From Arthrobacter sp. HY1533 (GTDB lineage Bacteria; Actinomycetota; Actinomycetes; Actinomycetales; Micrococcaceae), in assembly GCF_027568515.1 (NCBI RefSeq), contig NZ_JANKZF010000006.1, positions 124,001 through 188,000 of the forward strand: a stretch of 64,000 nt of DNA, written 5' to 3'. This document shows positions 62,209 through 64,000 of this stretch, piece by piece. Within the stretch, counting starts at the first letter, position 1, and each line of letters begins with the position of its first letter. Made by a program: the position numbers and the translations under genes. The notes below the pieces were generated by a model, which did not search any database, was not told the DNA's origin, and worked only from the letters and a program-made list of their open reading frames with translations.

Positions 62209-63701
62209 CCGGCCAGGGCCTTCTCCAGCGCAGTTCCGCGCTGGTCCAGGAAGGTCGCCACCGTGGCCGACTTCGCCGCAATGTCCTGCGCCGACAGGGC
62301 ATCGCTGGCCGGGATGGACGCCGTGATGTCCGCCAGTAGGGACTTGGCAGTTCCCTTGGCAAACACCTGGGCGTACAGATCCTGGTAGGCGCTGTCATAG
62401 AGCTTCTTGAATGTGGCCGAGGCCAGGAAGCGGCTCTTGAACGTGCCGGTGGATGCTGTGTTTTGCGCCGTGCCGCCCGCCCCTGCACCATTTCCGCCCG
62501 CGCCGCCCCGGCCGCCGCCCATGGACAGGGCCGCATCCGGATCCGCTGTGGCGTTGCCGCTCAGGGCCAGGTTCAGGTCCCAGGAAATGACTGAGATCTT
62601 CTTCGTCGAGAGGTCGTAGCTGAGGTAGTAGTTCTGTCCGGGGCCGGACATGTCATCGGAGTTGGCCAGCAGGTTCTGTGTTGCCGCGTACTTGGCGAAG
62701 GATTCCACATCCACCCAGTCGGCCAGCTCGGCGTCGAAGGTGGCTGCATCGGCGTCCTGCAGCCACTTCAGGAACTTCACAATGGGCGTCGCATCCTGCG
62801 AATCCGTCTTGTTCAGCTGCTTGAACTGGTCCGCATAGGTGGCAAGGTCCTCGCCCTGGTAGCTGAAACTGGAGTCGGCGTCGGCCTTGAACACCACGGT
62901 GTTGCCTGTGGTGCCTCCGGCGTCGGCCAGGTTCTCGGCGTAGGCCTCATCGGGGTTTTCCAGCAGCAGCCGGGTCTGGGTGGCCGAACCGTTCACCGAG
63001 TAGGTGGTGTAGGCGTAGCGCTGGGAGGCCTGCCCCGTGGCTGCCGTGATGGACAAGGCCAGTGCCTCATTGATGACAGGGGAACCCGGCCGCACTGCCA
63101 GCTCGGTCAGGCCCTCATAGCTGGTGCCCTTGACGTATTTGTCGAAGCGGATCAGCAAGGGCAGCGAGGCCGGATCGTCGGCGGAGATGCCCGATGAGGT
63201 GTCCATGCCGCCGCCACCTCCCGGGGCCATGCCGCCTCCGCCCGGACCGCCGCCGGCCATGTCGGTGGGCAGGTCAGTTGGCCGGGTGCCATCCGTTCCT
63301 GCCGGTGGCTGCCCGGCCGGACGGTCGCCGCCCATGCCGCCGCCCTGTGTGCCGCCCAGGCTGCGCAGCGTGGAATTGCCCTTGAGCCGCACGCCCACAT
63401 TCTTGATGAGTGTTCCGTCGATCGTGATGTCGGCACTGATCCAGGCCTTGTCGGAATCGCTCTCATAGGCGGCGATCATGGCATCGTAGTCGGCCTCATC
63501 CCAGCTCAGGCTCACGGAGTGGGAGGCGCCGGCGTCGAACAAGGCAGTGCTGCCGGTGATGGCAGTTCCGGCCTTGGCCGTGGCGGCGCCGGATGTCGCG
63601 GCGCCGGAACAGCCCGAGAGGGCCAGTGCCAGGATTGCGGCCGCCGCGGCGGCGGCGGCAGCCTTGCTGCGTATCTTTTCCAGGAGGGTGGTTGTTGCCA
63701 T
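62205..63701 (-). CDS. CotH kinase family lipoprotein
   Basis: A 498-residue exported lipoprotein. The signal has a poly-Ala stretch and the lipobox ALSGC near residue 31. The CotH fold follows, with VGVRLKGNSTLRSLGG near 100, then a long Gly/Pro-rich insert (115-170), LLIRFDKYVKGTSYEGLTEL, and the kinase-like Asp segments NYYLSYDLSTKKISVISWDL. CotH proteins are atypical protein kinases or surface proteins of spore coats and cell walls; this one has no link to sporulation. It precedes a second exported surface protein on the same strand. Confidence 0.9.
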   Translation of the reverse strand: MATTTLLEKIRSKAAAAAAAAAILALALSGCSGAATSGAATAKAGTAITGSTALFDAGASHSVSLSWDEADYDAMIAAYESDSDKAWISADITIDGTLIKNVGVRLKGNSTLRSLGGTQGGGMGGDRPAGQPPAGTDGTRPTDLPTDMAGGGPGGGGMAPGGGGGMDTSSGISADDPASLPLLIRFDKYVKGTSYEGLTELAVRPGSPVINEALALSITAATGQASQRYAYTTYSVNGSATQTRLLLENPDEAYAENLADAGGTTGNTVVFKADADSSFSYQGEDLATYADQFKQLNKTDSQDATPIVKFLKWLQDADAATFDAELADWVDVESFAKYAATQNLLANSDDMSGPGQNYYLSYDLSTKKISVISWDLNLALSGNATADPDAALSMGGGRGGAGGNGAGAGGTAQNTASTGTFKSRFLASATFKKLYDSAYQDLYAQVFAKGTAKSLLADITASIPASDALSAQDIAAKSATVATFLDQRGTALEKALAG

Positions 63702-63747
63702 GGTGGATCCTTGCTTGGTTGGGGGAAATGGTGGTGGCCGGGAGCGG

Positions 63748-64000
63748 CTAGCGCCGTCCGGGGCCTCGGGCTGCGGTGTATTCGCCCGCGGTGACCGCCA
63801 TGAGCTGCGTGGCCCCGGCCGTTGAGCCGGTGCCCAGCCCTGCCTTCACGCTGGCCGTGCCGCCTGTGTAGACGGTGTATTGCGCGCCGGCCTTGATGTC
63901 GGGGTTGGAGAGGACCAGCGAGGCCGTCTGCTTCGAGGTGACGAACGTGGCCACGACTGCCCCGGAGGAGTCGGCGAGCTGAATGGCCGTGCCTGCCGGG
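63748..64000 (-). CDS. C-terminal end of a carbohydrate-binding surface protein (cut by window edge)
   Basis: The last 84 codons of a gene that continues beyond the window on the minus strand. The visible part is VVATFVTSKQTASLVLSNPD followed by AQYTVYTGGTASVK and a short end AARGPGRR. The pattern, valine-rich strand, SKQTASLV, then YTVYTGG, is that of the C-terminal domain of Cthe_2159-like carbohydrate-binding proteins, which are found next to CotH genes. Only the end is seen, so this is a context-supported guess. Confidence 0.55.
   Translation of the reverse strand, partial: PAGTAIQLADSSGAVVATFVTSKQTASLVLSNPDIKAGAQYTVYTGGTASVKAGLGTGSTAGATQLMAVTAGEYTAARGPGRR

Overview
The window reads as a chromosome segment of a high-GC Gram-positive actinobacterium, most likely Arthrobacter or a close relative in the Micrococcaceae. 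The evidence is very GC-rich third codon positions, frequent GTG starts, many genes that begin about 6 bases after a TAnnnT box with no ribosome binding site (leaderless mRNAs), a WXG100 protein, DUF5997, a putrescine oxidase of the Micrococcaceae/Rhodococcus type and a PL8 lyase of the Arthrobacter type. No rRNA, tRNA, CRISPR array, integrase or transposase was seen. The genus is an inference.

Layout. 1-2913: end of a TerD gene, a DUF475/TerC-like membrane protein and an orphan HsdR_N-type nuclease-like protein. 2934-4217: LysE exporter with a divergent Lrp/AsnC regulator. 4295-12180: a polysaccharide-use locus on the minus strand (DeoR-LacI hybrid regulator, solute-binding lipoprotein, two ABC permeases, hydroxyacid dehydrogenase, secreted PL8 lyase). 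12341-15296: lutABC lactate oxidation operon. 15359-21248: DinB protein, Stealth sugar-phosphate transferase, FAD oxidoreductase, small membrane protein and secreted M28 aminopeptidase. 21332-26213: putrescine locus (TetR regulator, perfect operator palindrome, puo, then a universal stress protein coupled to an APC permease). 26324-29209: DUF5997, a LysR-type sensor domain without HTH, a WXG100 protein and a proline-racemase-family enzyme.

29253-31949 holds a two-component system whose two genes are separated by a small ORF and followed by a small secreted peptide ending in a Cys-7-Cys segment; this is the best candidate for an undescribed system, a peptide-signalling unit. 32076-40414 is a tightly overlapped type I restriction-modification operon (half-size HsdS, HsdM, RhuM, full HsdS, HsdR, YgjP-like metalloprotease) that meets a leaderless RelA/SpoT-domain gene (40424-41527). 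Together they look like a defence island.

41613-64000 is mostly metabolic and housekeeping: LacI regulator and PfkB kinase, PEBP protein, HAD phosphatases, glycerophosphodiesterase, glycerate kinase, uracil/xanthine permease, ArsR plus CDF metal exporter, phosphoglucomutase, DUF4190 protein, POT peptide transporter, rhodanese, pheA, lipid kinase, serS, ppa, dacB (PBP4), and a CotH-like lipoprotein next to the end of a second surface protein. Convergent gene pairs are commonly separated by long, nearly perfect hairpins that can end transcription from both sides.
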